Below, in pieces: positions 1 through 8,417 of a DNA stretch of 13,928 nt (positions are counted from its first letter, which is position 1; every line of letters begins with the position of its first letter). The notes under the pieces are model-generated. The model made no database searches, was not told the DNA's origin, and saw nothing but the letters and a program-made list of their open reading frames with translations. Where the stretch lies: assembly GCF_000611645.1 (NCBI RefSeq), contig NW_014012704.1, positions 5,423 to 19,350 on the forward strand, written 5' to 3'. The translations under genes and the position numbers were made by a program. The DNA is from Monoraphidium neglectum (Eukaryota; Chlorophyta; Chlorophyceae; Sphaeropleales; Selenastraceae).

Positions 1-205
1 GGGTGGGGGGGGGGGGGCGGTGCAACGCAGCGGTTCACACACCTCACACGCCGCTTGAAGACCGTACCTTGAGGGCAGCGGGGGCGTTGCGCTGCAACAG
101 CAAAGGGGCTGATTGTGCTGCACAGGCGCGCGCTCTGCCAGGGGAGGCGCCGTCGCTGGTGGCATTGGAGGGGGAACGAAGCCGCCGCGTGGCTGGCTCG
201 CTCAC

Positions 206-279
206 CGCCGCCGCCCACTTGCTCCATGCTTGTGGTGCCGTCGGGGTGGACGGTGTCATCCACAATAAGCGTGAAGCCG
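206..279 (-). CDS. Probable internal exon of a PfkB-type carbohydrate kinase-like gene (partial, runs off left edge)
   Basis: Read on the minus strand, this 74-nt segment is flanked by a clean acceptor (ending cag at 280-282) and a consensus donor (gtgagc starting at 205). It encodes GFTLIVDDTVHPDGTTSMEQ followed by V-G-G-G-G. A short hydrophobic strand, Asp-Asp, Pro-Asp-Gly and then a Gly run resembles the N-terminal nucleoside/sugar-binding edge of PfkB/ribokinase-like proteins of the MAK32 type. The exon starts with one leftover base and ends with one base of the next codon. A possible next exon is 68-91 (minus; cag acceptor, gtacgg donor), but in the matching phase its product looks unconvincing. 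I could not find the first exon or start codon; they should lie between 280 and about 850, making the gene divergent from PYM. The family call rests on one short exon, so it is tentative. Confidence 0.38.
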
Positions 280-856
280 CTGTGACGCGCGGCGCGTGGT
301 GACAGCGCACATGGGTGTTAAGTCCAACCGCGCCAGCACCACAGGCAGCGCGTGCATAAAGGATTTGAGGCGGGGGAGGCAAGCGGTCAGGGGAGGGGAA
401 TTGAAGGGCCCTGTGCATGCTGCGCTTGTTCGCTTGTTCGGGCTTGTGGGCTCATGCGTGGGCCATGGGTGCCGTGGGCATGGGTGGCAATGTCACAAGG
501 CCTTCGTGCAAGCGGTGGGAAACCCTCGTGTTCAGCGGGGCAGCAGGCGGCCAGCATGCGACGAGCGCAGGGTTGAGCGCACCAGAAGTCCAGGCCAGCA
601 GGTTGGGCGGCCATGGCGCCCGATGCAGATTGGCCCGCGTGGGTACTGTACGGTACTTGCGAAGCGGGCGCAGCGCCAGCGGCAGCTCGACCTGCTTCCC
701 GGGCTGGCCACGAAGGAAAATGTGCGCCTGGCTGCAGTCACAGCATAGTCGATCCTCTGTGCTCGATCCGTATCCTTTGCAGCTCTGGGCACACCAATCA
801 GCCGGCGCTCTGATCGACCTCGAGTTGAGCAGATCACAAAAGAGGAGAGAGGAGCA
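280..856. other. Intergenic stretch between the left-edge kinase-like exon and PYM
   Basis: Several open frames cross this stretch, but none has a recognisable domain or a convincing splice pair. It should hold the PYM promoter and 5' UTR (plus strand) and probably the upstream exon(s) of the minus-strand kinase-like gene. The purine-rich run agaggagagaggagca at 841-856 lies directly before the PYM start codon. I see no TATA box or other element that I would annotate. Confidence 0.4.
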
Positions 857-2264
857 ATGGACAATTATGTGATCAATGAAAAGGGCGAGAAGGTGATTGG
901 ACCAAGCAGACGGCCGGATGGAACACTGAGGAAGGAGCGGCGGGTCAGGGCAGGCTACACCCCGCAGGATGAGCAGCCGGCCTACATGTCGGTGGGCGCA
1001 GCGGTGAGAAACGGATCTCATCGTGCATACAAAGCGGCGATAGCGCCTGGTGATGCAACGTTAGCGGCTGGCCGCCCCGTGCAATGCACTGCTATGGGTA
1101 CTGCTTGCTGCCCAGTCGCTGCGTCAGGCGCGCTGACCGAGCGGGCTGCATGCACGGCGCACCCGCCCCGTGCTGTCACTGCATGCTTCCTCGCGTGTGA
1201 GCTGCGCCACGCCATGCTACGCCGCGCGCCTGGCCTCACACCGCAGTTCAAGGTGGGCGGACCCCGGTGCCCCGGCTACGACCCCTCTGCAGGTGGGCGG
1301 CGATGATGAGTTGCCTCGACATGCGTGTTGTGCTCCCGTTCCCATGCTTCTGTCATCGTGACCAACCAGCAGGCGGCGGGTGGCACGGCTTGACCGCAGC
1401 GTTTTTTCCCCTTGCATCCCTCCGTGTCACCACGGCGCAGACAGCGGGTCGGCATCTGCAGCAAAGTCCAAGGCGGCCAAAAAGAACGAAAAGCGCAAGG
1501 CCAAGAAGGCTGACGGGCATGACGAAGATGCAGCAGACGCGTCCGCCGCCCCGTCAACCAGCACGTCCTCCGCGGCGCCGGCGGCCAACGGTAGCGCGGC
1601 GGCGGGCGCGAGCGCCGGCGGCGGGCAGGCGGCGGCGGCGGCGGGCGAGGCGGGGGCAGCGGCGCTGAGCGGGCCGGCGGCTGTGGTGGATAAGCAAATC
1701 AAGGCCCTGAACAAAAAGGTGATTCACGGGACTCATGTTTTGTCCCGGGCAACAGGCAAGCGCACAGCAGTCGGGTGGAGAAGCTCTTACGCACCTTGGT
1801 TTGTGTCAGCTTGAGACGCCGCCGTTGACTCGCAGGCCCTGCGCAAAACCTGCCTGGGCTCCCACCCCGGCCGCCGAATTTTCACAGGTGCGGCAATGCC
1901 AGTCCCTGGCGACGCGCGAAAAGCAGGGCGGCGAGCCGCTGACCAGCCAGGAGCGGGAGAAGTTGGACAAGATGCCCGGCTGGTGGGTGCGCCGCGCCGC
2001 GCCGGGTTCGGTGCTCTCTGCGGACGCGGCGGCGCCGTGGGGGCGGCGTTGCAGGGGCGCGCGTGGTTGATTGGCGGTCACATGAGGAAGTTGCCCTGGT
2101 CGCGCGAGCCCTGCGGTGGATGTTGAACCGAGTCATAAGGGGAGCCTGGGCCCCTCCCCAAATGCTTTGACCTGACGCGTCCACCCGCCGTGACCAAACC
2201 CCCCAGGGAGAAGGAAATAAGGGACCTCCAGAGAATGATGCAGCAGCTGACGGCCGGGCAGTGA
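857..2264 (+). CDS. PYM1: PYM, partner of Y14 and Mago (exon junction complex disassembly factor), complete
   Basis: Five exons: 857-1003, 1247-1292, 1441-1718, 1888-1982 and 2207-2264. They join in phase to 207 codons plus TGA. Residues 18-39 contain the family signature RRPDGTLRKERRVRAGYTPQ, the segment that binds the Mago-Y14 dimer. The 46-nt exon 2 supplies the PGYDP motif that follows it in plant PYM proteins. Exon 3 carries a basic Lys/Arg patch (KSKAAKKNEKRKAKK), then an Ala/Gly-rich linker about 55 residues long. Exons 3-5 give the C-terminal helical part KALNKKVRQCQSLATREKQG through LTSQEREKLDKMPGW and a final Glu/Arg/Gln helix. The length is usual for the family (about 200 residues). 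In animals PYM binds the small ribosomal subunit and strips exon junction complexes from translated mRNAs in the cytoplasm; in plants it is a Mago-Y14 partner. All splice sites are GT-AG. No TGTAA poly(A) signal was noticed downstream. Confidence 0.93.
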
Positions 2265-3986
2265 CGTCACCGCGTCGCGGGGCAGGGGGGGTCGGCGGCA
2301 CCAAGGCCATTGCGAGCCCCGCGCGCCTGCGCGCGAGCGACTGCTCGATGCCCGCTGGCGACGACGGTGCTTGTGGCAGCAAACCTTTTTCGCTCGCTCT
2401 GTGTGTTGCATTGCCTTGCTGTCACTGTCGTGGTGGTGTGTTTGCATTGAGCTCGTTGCACAGCAGTAATGTGGATCTCGTCTCCCAAAAGCGTCTCGTT
2501 ATTTTCCGGCTTTCCTTGCGCCCCCGGGGCTCGCAACCAGTGGCGCTTCCTTTGGTCCTGCGCGCACGTTCAAATCCTCGCTAGTAACACGACCCTGCGC
2601 GGCACACCCTAGATTTGTCACCAGCGCCAGGGGCACTGGGGCGGCCGAGACCCCTTCCGAGGGCTTCAGACCCACCATGCCCACCCCAGCACACTGCAAA
2701 CCCTGTGGCGCCCCAGAGCAGCGTGCCGGCGCTCGCCGGGCGCCCCACTGCCCCACACCCCGACCGCCCTGCGCGGGCTGCCGCATCCCTAGCCCGCTCC
2801 GCAGACCGCACGCTGACAGTGGGCAACCCTCCGTCGCCGATCGCGCCGGCTGCCTTTACTCATGGCCGCCTCCCACTCTCAAGTCATTGCTGGCGAGCGA
2901 CGTCATCAGCACGTGGGCGTGACGCCACGTACACTCAAGCGCGGGCGGCGCTTGGAAGCCGGGAGCGCAGGAGCTCGCGGCTGTCCGATGCAAAGGGCGG
3001 GCCCGCAAAATTCTGGGCCGCGCTGGCGCCCGCAACCGCCGTGGGGCGGCGCGGGGCCGACAGGAATCAGCGGGATGGGATGAGGCCCGAGCCCGGGAAA
3101 GGGTCGAGGGGGTGGGGTGATCTGGCACTGCGCCTGCGTACGCGACTGCTTCAAAGGGGCGCGCCATGCGGCGCGCGCACATGCTCATTGTATGGTGCGG
3201 CCTAACCGCCCTTGGGCGGGGCGGTTTGTGGAGCTCGGGCGCAGGCGGGGTGGGGCATGCCGGCCGGTGCGCTATTTGAGCCTGCCCTGCGCAATGCGGG
3301 GGTGGCGACGCCTGGACCTGCGGCCCTGAAGGCCGCCGCGCGCGACAACACACACAGAGGTACGGCGGAGGGGGGGGGGCGCACAATGCGGGCGGAACGA
3401 AATGCGTGCAGAAAGCGAAAAACAGGGTGCGCGTTTGGAGGCAGGCACGCCGGTGGGCGCCCGGGCGCCAAGCGGGTCTGCCAGAAGCAGAGTACTAGAG
3501 CGAGGTGGCGCGCCAGGCCGCCGCCCCCTGCCGGCGCGCGCCTGGCAATTTGGAAGGGCGAGCGCGGCGGGCGGGCGGGGCGCGGCCAAGGGCGGGGGGC
3601 GCGCACTGCTGCGGCCGTGCCTGAGCTGCGCTGCGCGCGCCACTTGAGATACCAACCTCGGATGCCAGCCCCTTGCGAAAACCCCAGGGGCAGCATGGGC
3701 GGAGGGATGCCTTGCCCGCAGGGCCCTGGCTGGGGAAAGGAGGGGGACGTCCTCGCAGCGCAACCCAATCGAACCACAGGCAGGCCGGCGGCCGCGCGCC
3801 CACGGGTCACCCCAGGCGCAGCTGCCAGAGCCCCCCTGGCGCATGCCTGCTATCTAATGCGAAAAGGAGCCGAGCATCAGCATTACGCCACCAGCCTAGC
3901 CACGGTGCGGCGCACAGCTGCAGTTGCGCTGATCGCCGCGCACCGCGCGCCCGCGCTCCGCACACTTCGGCCTGCGCCGAGCCGCT
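2265..3986. other. GC-rich intergenic region between two convergent genes
   Basis: This holds the 3' flanks of PYM (plus) and the CCCH-WW gene (minus), which point at each other. Long open frames exist on both strands (for example 2615-3205 plus, 3212-4033 plus, 3202-3810 minus). They are rich in Arg, Ala, Pro and Gly, overlap each other in all frames and match no family I know, as expected of stop-poor GC-rich DNA. I found no TGTAA-type poly(A) signal for either gene, no RNA gene and no transposon signature. Confidence 0.5.
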
Positions 3987-5136
3987 CTAGGCGGGCGCGC
4001 TGGGCCAGTCCACGGGGCGGTCCCACTGGGTGACGTTGCTGTTATGGTTGTGGTAGTAGGTCTCTCCAGTGTCCTGCGTCTTATACGCCACCCAGCCGTT
4101 GGGGCCCTGCACGGGGAAGCCCGAGCGCGCGTACGTGTCCTCGCCAGCGGGCGGGCCGCCGCCGTAGGGGCGCCCCGCGTCGCGGGGGCCGGCGTAGCCG
4201 GGGCCGCCACCCTGCATCTGCTGCTGGGGGGGCCCGCCGTACCCGCCGCCGGGGGGGCCGCCGTAGCCGCCGCCGCCCTGGGGGTAGCCGCCGCCGCCGT
4301 AGCCCGGCTCGCCGTAGCCACCGCCGCCGCCGTAGCCGTCGTCCCAGCCCTGGGGATGGCAATCAGCATGGATGACGGGCGTGACTGACGATGACAGCGG
4401 CAACATGAAGACACCCGCCCCGCTGACACAGCCAATCGCTCCGCGTCACTGGCATGGCCTGCCACTGCGGCTGCAGCTGTCATTGTTCATAAAAAAGCCG
4501 TGGCCTGGCGGGCGCGCTCGACTCTCAGAGGTCAGGGTTGTGGGAGCCGCCGGGAACGGCGCCCGATGCCGCATACCCAGTCCGCCGCATGGCAGGGCGC
4601 CCACCCCCATGCGGCGCCGCATCGCGCGCCGCACTGCCCCCACACCCATGCACCCCGACTCACCCCTCCCCGGCCGCCCATGCCCATGCCGCGACCGCCG
4701 TAGCCGCCGCCGTACCCGCCGCGGGGTGGCCCATAGCCAGGGCCACCACCACGGCCGGGGCCCCCGGGGCCGTAGCCCATGTCCCCACGCGGCGGCAGGG
4801 TCCTCAGCTCGTGCTCTCCATGAGCAAAGTTGCACCGATCGCCGAAGCGGCAGTCACCGTTGGCCCACCTGCAATTCCCCGGCGTTGGTTGCACAGATCG
4901 CCCGTGGGTGCGAAGCGATGCTCGTCCCCGAGGCCCGCCCGCTGAGCGCAAAGCAATCCAATCTTGTTACAAAGACAAAAGAGACAGCCACCAGCCCGTT
5001 ATAGGGCGCACCTTTGGCAGAGCTTAGTCTTGGCGTTTTCGGCTGTGCCCCTGAAGCCACGGCGTGCGGCAGCAGCAGCGTCCTGGCCTCCATCGGCGAA
5101 GGCCTGCCCACGCTGGGAGGGGAAGGCTCCGTCCAT
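3987..5136 (-). CDS. CCCH zinc finger - Gly/Tyr-rich - WW domain protein, complete
   Basis: Three exons on the minus strand: 5136-5012, 4868-4664 and 4349-3987, joining to 230 codons plus TAG. Residues 36-58 form a TTP-type CCCH finger with ligands Cys40, Cys48, Cys54 and His58 (C-x7-C-x5-C-x3-H), preceded by KTK and followed by EHELR, as in plant and animal CCCH proteins of that class. The finger is split by intron 1 inside codon 42. Residues about 66-190 are low-complexity Gly/Tyr/Pro/Arg with GYGG and RGG-like repeats and a short Gln run. Residues about 195-222 are a WW domain (first Trp in NGWVAY, TGETYYHNH, then TQWDRP), ending eight residues before the stop. Both introns are GT-AG and in phase. 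An RNA-binding, proline-ligand-binding adaptor is the likely role (inference); the target is unknown. An acceptor-like cttcag just upstream of the ATG suggests a spliced 5' UTR. I do not know a named homologue with this exact architecture. Confidence 0.87.
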
Positions 5137-5683
5137 GATGATGATCTGAAGCGTGCAACACACGTCCTGGCTCGCAGGCCTGGGATGCTAGGGCCCGCCT
5201 ATAGACCAATCGACAGCTTTCAGCTGATCCAGCACGCCCTCGGAGGGCGTGGGGCTTGGGTTGAGTGCGTCGCGAAGGGACCAGCCTGCTAAAGGCTAAG
5301 TGATGCCTCTAGACTAAGGCTAACGAAACTATATCGTCCGCCCACAATTCCATCGGGGCGCCTGCTTTAGGCCTTTGCGAAGGTGGGACCTCGCCGCGGT
5401 ATGTGATGCAGGCAGCTGCGTGTGTGGCAAGTGCTCCACCAAAAAGAAGCCAACCATGCGACCGATCCGGTATCTACACAAGAAGGGGCCCACGGCCCTC
5501 CCGTCGTTGGGGAACGTGACTGGGATGTTGTCTACCAGCAGGCAGTACTTCACCCACCTCGCTGCTCATTGCTCCATGTAAAGTGCACAAGCCAGCTGTG
5601 CTGACATGCGCCACTTTACAGTGCTGAACGCAACATACACAGTTGCTGGGGTGAACGTGTGGTCCAAGTGCAGGACCCAGGTC
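5137..5683. other. Gap between the CCCH-WW gene start and the Helitron-like fragment
   Basis: The right-hand part should be decayed or non-coding 3' sequence of the minus-strand Helitron-like gene; the left part should hold the promoter and 5' UTR of the CCCH-WW gene. A minus-strand frame at 5329-5553 (74 codons, starting MKYCLLVDNIPVTFPND) and an overlapping plus-strand frame at 5375-5581 are open. I recognise neither, and cannot say whether one is a transposon remnant. Confidence 0.35.
5577..5620. repeat. 9-bp inverted repeat containing TGTAA in both arms
   Basis: TGTAAAGTG at 5577-5585 is matched by its exact reverse complement CACTTTACA at 5612-5620, with 26 nt between. Each arm therefore presents TGTAA, the green-algal poly(A) signal, on one strand. 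On the minus strand the signal begins 64 nt past the stop codon of the Helitron-like frame, a plausible 3'-end position. It may equally be a small hairpin or chance. Confidence 0.45.
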
Positions 5684-6000
5684 TCACAGATGGTCATGTC
5701 CATGAACAAGTGGCAGATGGTGTGTATGTGAGTCTACCCAGTCCAGGGGGCCTTGATGCACCTTGAGGTACACGCATTTGCAGACGACGCGCAGCGGCGC
5801 AATGAGGGCGCGCTCGACGTCATTGAGCGGTGGCATGGGGAAGCTAGGTAGGCCACAGTCAAACCGGACGAGGGACTCCAACGGGATACGCCCAGCCTTG
5901 AGTGCGCGCAAGCACGTGGCACAGGTGTCAACGTATCGTGGCCGTTCAGGCGTTATTGGTGCAGGGAAGGTTGCGTCGCGCAATAGATGCCGCGCCTCAG

Positions 6001-7165
6001 CTGCAACTGTAAGTGTGGCGCGGGGAGAAGAAATTGAGAGGCGGGGAAGACATCAGATTTGAGTGGGTGGCCCGCAGAGAACAGATAAAATTGGGGGGTG
6101 AAGGCGCTGAGAACAATAGGATTTAGGGTTTACATGTCAAGATGATTTGCATGGAATAAATTACCCCTAAAAGCTTGGTTGTTTACAGAAGCAAGACTGC
6201 ATTCAATGCACCACGAGGGGCAGTAGCTGCAGTGCTAGTGTGACCGCCCACCTGCTTGGCCCGAAAAAGTGACCATCCCTTCCCCGCGTGGATTGTGGGC
6301 AGGAAAAATGGCAGCACTGCTGGCGCCGATGCCACCTGCGAGCAAAGCAGGGGAGCAGATCAAGATTAAGAGTGTCACAACATCCATCGTCGCCCGCTTC
6401 TGGAGCCATGCAATTCAAAGCGTTAACATTGTGCAACCCGGACTCAAAGGTCAGGCAGCAAGCTAAGCTGTCAGCAACGCTGTTGTAACCACCCACCTGC
6501 TTGGGCCGAAGGACTGGCCATCTCCTCCTCGCAGGCAGAGGGGTGACAAGCAGCGCTGCCAGCGATGCCACCTGCAAGCAAGGAGCAAGGGCACGAGTCA
6601 TGATTTCCCTCCATCGTAGGTTGAAGCAAGTACAGTCCATGCACAACACAGCGCATGGACGTGACGGAAGCATCAGTAAATGTGGGCATTCAAGGCAAGC
6701 CCATGAAGTGATGGCAGCACAATTGGGTGCGGCTTGTGGACATCATCACAGCAAAAGTTTTGCATCTAGTCAAGAGCACTTTCCCTCGAGGAGCCTTCCC
6801 GGTGCTAGACGCTTTGAAGCTCAAAACCATATCCCCGCAAACTCACCCTCAGCAACGACCACGCCCCCTGTGGGTGGTGGCGGCACCCCGCCTGAAGCAG
6901 CATCATGCTGTTGGCCGCAAAGGTTGCATGTGAAGGCCTCGTGATAGTCAGGAAGGATGGGGCGCGGCTCGACTGCGCTCACGTGAACATGGGTGGGATG
7001 TGGGGATGGAAGACTGAGACACCATGGGGACAGAGTACCATTTAACTGAAATACAACGATTCACGACCAATCAGCCAAGAGCGCTTGCAAGCACCTCCAA
7101 ACCACCCCCATTTGCATTGCAACTCACAATGGATCCCCTCCATCCCCATTTGCATTGCAACTCAC
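6001..7165 (-). other. Candidate 1165-nt intron or insertion inside the Helitron-like gene
   Basis: On the minus strand it begins gtgagt and ends ttgcag, and removing it restores the expected order of conserved blocks in frame. It has a lower GC content than its surroundings, contains the imperfect tandem repeat described at 6241-6600 and part of the 38-bp tandem repeat at its 5' end. Frames in it (6203-6673 minus, 6501-6944 plus) match no family I know. It is much longer than introns of the host genes in this window, so an insertion of repetitive DNA, or an intron enlarged by repeats, is possible. Confidence 0.45.
6241..6600. repeat. Imperfect tandem repeat, period about 240 bp, roughly 1.5 copies
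   Basis: The block CCCACCTGCTTGG followed by CCGAA occurs at 6247 and again at 6492, 245 nt later. Both are followed by a GGCCATC/GACCATC-like stretch, an A/G-rich run, a GCAGCxCTGC element and GATGCCACCTGC, the last pair 236 nt apart (6328 and 6564). Base differences and indels show an old duplication. It lies wholly within the candidate intron or insertion of the Helitron-like gene. Confidence 0.6.
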
Positions 7166-7181
7166 AATGGATCCCCTCCAT
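7106..7181. repeat. Perfect 2 x 38-bp tandem repeat
   Basis: The unit at 7106-7143, starting CCCCATTTGCATTGCAAC and ending CCCTCCAT, is repeated without a mismatch at 7144-7181. Since 38 is not a multiple of three, the duplication shifts the minus-strand reading frame: the same DNA is read once as MEGIHCELQCKWG and once as WRGSIVSCNANGG. Each copy contains the GTGAGT donor proposed for the Helitron-like gene, at 7165 and 7127 on the minus strand. The perfect identity implies a recent event. Confidence 0.95.
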
Positions 7182-7685
7182 TGAGAGGCAGTAGCGACGG
7201 CCCTCAAACCAAACCGCGGTGTGGCCAGAGCGCGGCAGGCAAGGCGTTGGTGGCAGGTCGGCGTCCAACAGCTCCAAGTGCGGAAGCGCAGCCAATAGAT
7301 GGCGCGTACACTTGCTGAACGGCAGTTGCTGATCGCACACGGCACAAACACGAAGCGGTGCGTGCGCCCACTGCTGGCGCCGCAGCTGAAATGAGATGCA
7401 CGAGATGCAGCTGTTAGGCGCCTCGAACGGCGCTTCTGTTGCCTCTGGATCTAGCCCGAAGTCTGCGCGCACACGAGCCAGGCAGTGCTGCAGCATAGCT
7501 TCAGCTGTTGGTGGCGCTGCAGCCTCAGGTGGGTGATCTGAGGTATCTCCACCAGTTGCCAGCGCTGCAACTGCCTCACTCATGACAACATCTGACTGAG
7601 CCAAACTGGCACGGCCAGATGCGCGCTGTGCACGCAAGCGCGCACGCACAGCAACCATCTGTGCTGCTTGTGTCTCCAACCGCGC

Positions 7686-8006
7686 CTGGCGCTCCTCCCG
7701 CATCTCTAAGGCTGCATGGCTCTTGCGTCGCCGCCGCTTGCTGGCAGCGCCTGCAGCCAGCCGCACCTCCATCTCCTCCTGGGTTGCGTTGCTTGCGGCG
7801 ACTGCGCGTTGCTGCCGCTTGTCTGCAGCTGCTGCACCAAGTCGTGCCTCCCTCTCTTCCTGCGCCTCTTCTGCGGCACATCTGGCACGGCGCTGCTGCT
7901 CGCTGCCAGCGGCTGCGGCCAACCGCGCCTCCTCCTCCTGTGTTTCTTGTCCTGCCCGAAGCACGCGGCGCAGCCGCTTGGACTCAGCGGCCGCCGCCCG
8001 CCTATC
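7686..8006 (-). repeat. Four coding repeats of 26-27 residues (about 81 bp) in the Helitron-like protein
   Basis: Residues 138-163, 164-190, 191-217 and 218-244 share the pattern (A/V)RLAAxAxSxxxRRxxxAxxxxQEExE, for example [20 protein letters not shown] and VRLAAGAASKRRRRKSHAAL. The repeats are probably helical and strongly charged. Similar RLAAxRExxRRRR arrays are common ahead of DUF6570 in Helitron proteins, which supports the assignment. The nucleotide copies are clearly diverged. Confidence 0.8.
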
Positions 8007-8417
8007 TCTCTGCCCTTCTGTGGTGTCGGCTTGTTCGCGAGCTGCACGACGTTTGACGCGCATATCCTCTTGCCAAGTGTCAGGCCTGAGCAGCTGTAGC
8101 AATGGAGTGTCGCTGCCTGTTACACGCGGGGCCTGCTGCGCAGGCGGCTGATCTTGTGATGGCTGAGATGGTATATGTAGTGTTGGCTGCTGCACAGAGC
8201 CACGATGGGCCGCTGATAGCCGTGCCACCAGCAACTGCGCCTTGGCTGCCGTTGCGGCGTCATCTGCGGACAACTGCGCCAAGGGGCCCGCCGCGGCGGC
8301 TGACTCACCCGGTGCTGCAGGTGCATTCTGCACCAGGTCGGCTGCCGCAGCTGCCTCCATCATTATTCTACCCCTGCAAACCCTGCCAACACGCCGATGT
8401 GACTGCTGAAGTTGCAA

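Larger units (their letters stand above)
5684..8417 (-). pseudogene. Helitron-like transposon gene, N-terminal region plus DUF6570-like segment; Rep/helicase missing
   Basis: Proposed exons on the minus strand are 8417-7166 and 6000-5684, giving about 522 residues. A second Met pair is at residues 19-20. Residues 1-135 are Ala/Gln-rich; 138-244 are four charged 26-27-residue repeats; 337-370 hold Cys pairs (CISC, CAVC) of a probable zinc-binding unit, then SGHTAVWFEGRRYCLSMEGI. The second exon reads EARHLLRDATFPAPITPERP, then a C-x2-C motif, RALKAGRIPLESLVRFDCGLP and VERALIAPLRVV. This resembles the DUF6570 region that precedes the Rep domain of Helitron proteins. In related proteins the YCL..EG and (A/R)RHLLR blocks lie next to each other, so the 1165 nt between them here are an intron or an insertion; the donor (T|gtgagt) and acceptor (ttgcag) agree in phase. 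No Rep HUH motif, helicase motif or element terminus is visible, so the copy is truncated or a relic. Exon 1 alone stays open to 7071 if the intron is retained. Confidence 0.68.

Noticed and set aside
68..91. Second minus-strand exon for the kinase-like gene
   Set aside because: It has good splice sites, but in the phase set by the 206-279 exon it reads AQRPRCPQ, which does not fit the family; the frame reading NAPAALK fits better but is out of phase. Mentioned only as a possibility.
2568..2577. GTTCAAATCC, like the T-loop (B box) of a tRNA gene
   Set aside because: The flanking bases cannot form the T stem and no D arm, anticodon arm or acceptor stem can be found upstream.
2615..3205. Open frame of 196 codons on the plus strand, with similar long frames at 3212-4033 (plus) and 3202-3810 (minus)
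   Set aside because: Composition is Arg/Ala/Pro/Gly in every frame, several frames on both strands overlap, and no motif is recognisable. This is what stop-poor GC-rich DNA gives by chance.
4044..4388. Plus-strand 114-codon Ala/Val-rich frame
   Set aside because: It is the antisense of the Gly/Tyr-rich exon of the CCCH-WW gene; its Val/Ala runs are the reverse complement of GGC/TAC codons.
6122..6128. TTTAGGG, a plant/algal-type telomere unit, also at 8593
   Set aside because: Single isolated copies with no tandem array; chance occurrences.
7619..8151. Plus-strand frames rich in Ala, Ser, Leu and Cys
   Set aside because: They lie antisense to the repeat region of the Helitron-like gene, whose protein has coherent repeats and Cys motifs.
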